A stretch of DNA of 64,000 bases from positions 1-64,000 of the forward strand of contig JBNKRV010000290.1 of assembly GCA_050296935.1 (NCBI GenBank). Reading direction: 5' to 3'. Shown here one piece after another: positions 63,408 through 64,000 of this stretch. Numbering within the stretch: the stretch's first letter is position 1; each line of letters begins with the position of its first letter. A program made the translations under genes and the position numbers. The DNA comes from Saccharicrinis sp050296935 (lineage in GTDB: Bacteria; Bacteroidota; Bacteroidia; Bacteroidales; Marinilabiliaceae). A model generated the notes under the pieces. The model saw only the letters and a list, made by a program, of their open reading frames with translations, was not told where the DNA came from and ran no database searches.

Positions 63408-64000
63408 ATGAAAAACGTAATACTCCAAAACATCTTTAAAGTATTTTTTGCAGTACTTTTTATCGGGTTGATATCATCTTGTGTGAATTTAAAAAAAGTT
63501 GAACTTATCCAGGAAAAATCAATCACAGATTATTCAAGTGAAATACTGAATGCACAACGGGATGCCTATAAAATTAATACCGGGGATCATTTATATGTGA
63601 AGATATTCAGTTCTGATGCACAAACCAGCAGGTATTTCCAGTCCGATTTTCCAGAGTTAATGAATTCTTCTTATATATACTTAAACTCCTATAAAGTTGA
63701 TGTAGATGGATACGTTAGCTATTCATTTGCGGGTAAAACCCTTGTAAAAGGATTAACTATTGAAGAAGCTCAGGAAGCCATTACGAATACACTTAGTGAA
63801 TATTTTAAAGATGTAAAAGTATACGTTAAGCTGGTTAATTTTAATATATCTATTTTAGGTGAAGTTAAAAGTCCCGGAACATATAATATTGATCGTGATC
63901 AGATAAATGTATTGCAGGCTCTAGGATTAGCAGGAGGTGTTTCTGATTTCGGACGTGCTGATGAAGTGGTACTTGTCAGAAAAAGTGCAAATGGAAGCAA
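63408..64000 (+). CDS. Polysaccharide export lipoprotein (Wza-like), partial at window end
   Basis: Reading from the ATG at 63408, the frame stays open to the end of the window (about 197 aa). A signal peptide with lipobox ISSC is followed by a polysaccharide-export domain (YKINTGDHLYVKIFSSDAQ, VDVDGYVSYSFAGKTL, TIEEAQEAITNTLSEYFKD) and an SLBB-type module (ISILGEVKSPGTYNIDRDQI, LGLAGGVSDFGRADEVVLVR). This is the outer-membrane export pore of capsule or exopolysaccharide systems. It begins 2 bases after the SPOR-like gene. The 3' end is cut off. Confidence 0.88.
   Translation, partial: MKNVILQNIFKVFFAVLFIGLISSCVNLKKVELIQEKSITDYSSEILNAQRDAYKINTGDHLYVKIFSSDAQTSRYFQSDFPELMNSSYIYLNSYKVDVDGYVSYSFAGKTLVKGLTIEEAQEAITNTLSEYFKDVKVYVKLVNFNISILGEVKSPGTYNIDRDQINVLQALGLAGGVSDFGRADEVVLVRKSANGS

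Noticed and set aside
1..64000. CRISPR arrays, tRNA or rRNA genes, intact insertion sequences
   Set aside because: No regularly spaced direct repeats, no cloverleaf or rRNA-like sequence and no transposase-like protein was found by reading the spacers. A tRNAscan or Infernal run would be decisive.

Overview
The window looks like chromosome of a Bacteroidota bacterium, most likely of the Bacteroidales/Marinilabiliales type. The evidence is a SprA-type type IX secretion translocon (2,456 aa), a propeller-type sensor kinase, Bacteroidota-only lipoprotein families (DUF4837, an Ig-like lipoprotein), a six-gene Rnf complex with an RseC-like partner, AT-rich spacers, few strong Shine-Dalgarno sites, and several TAnnTTTG promoter elements typical of this phylum. 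I saw no tRNA, rRNA, CRISPR array, intact transposase or prophage.

Layout. 1-360: repeat debris upstream of lpdA. 361-1866: lpdA and a hairpin terminator. 1873-17487: a long minus-strand block with TM2 and DUF2752 membrane proteins, an orphan sensor kinase, a TGS/uridine-kinase fusion, uvrA, two lytic transglycosylases, pdxA, an M17 aminopeptidase, a small conserved protein, a DUF4837 lipoprotein and a coiled-coil membrane protein. 17651-20653: a plus-strand trio (Ig-like lipoprotein, thiamine-binding MTH1187-like protein, DUF3108 protein). 21180-24809: minus-strand DUF2795, cobalamin adenosyltransferase, a lone ABC ATPase, a methyltransferase and a patatin. 25262-28744: purT and recG. 28769-31835: a hexuronate module (uxuA plus an SDR oxidoreductase) divergent from an AraC regulator. 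32471-38006: the rseC-like/rnfBCDGEA operon, ended by a strong terminator. 38413-47577: thiL, ruvA, sprA. 47931-61271: an EamA transporter, a propeller histidine kinase, a His-rich NicO/UreH-like protein, mutS2, a response-regulator phosphatase, an RDD protein and ppdK. 61642-64000: a SPOR-like protein followed by the start of a polysaccharide-export (Wza-like) gene that runs off the window.

Most genes are housekeeping: redox and energy metabolism (lpdA, Rnf, ppdK), DNA repair (uvrA, recG, ruvA, mutS2), envelope biogenesis and secretion (SprA, transglycosylases, lipoproteins) and signalling (two orphan kinases, one orphan REC-SpoIIE). I did not find a clear new multi-gene defence or biosynthetic system.

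The least explained material is intergenic. There are at least three families of small repeats without coding capacity. Family A is palindromic, with CCTGAGTTCGAT ends and CATAGC/GCTATG cores. Family B (about 145-149 bp) and element C (214 bp) have TAGTGTnCG ends and always sit between TA dinucleotides, which suggests MITE-like elements that duplicate TA. One family B copy appears to have landed inside the stop codon of the coiled-coil gene, changing TAA to TAG without altering the protein.
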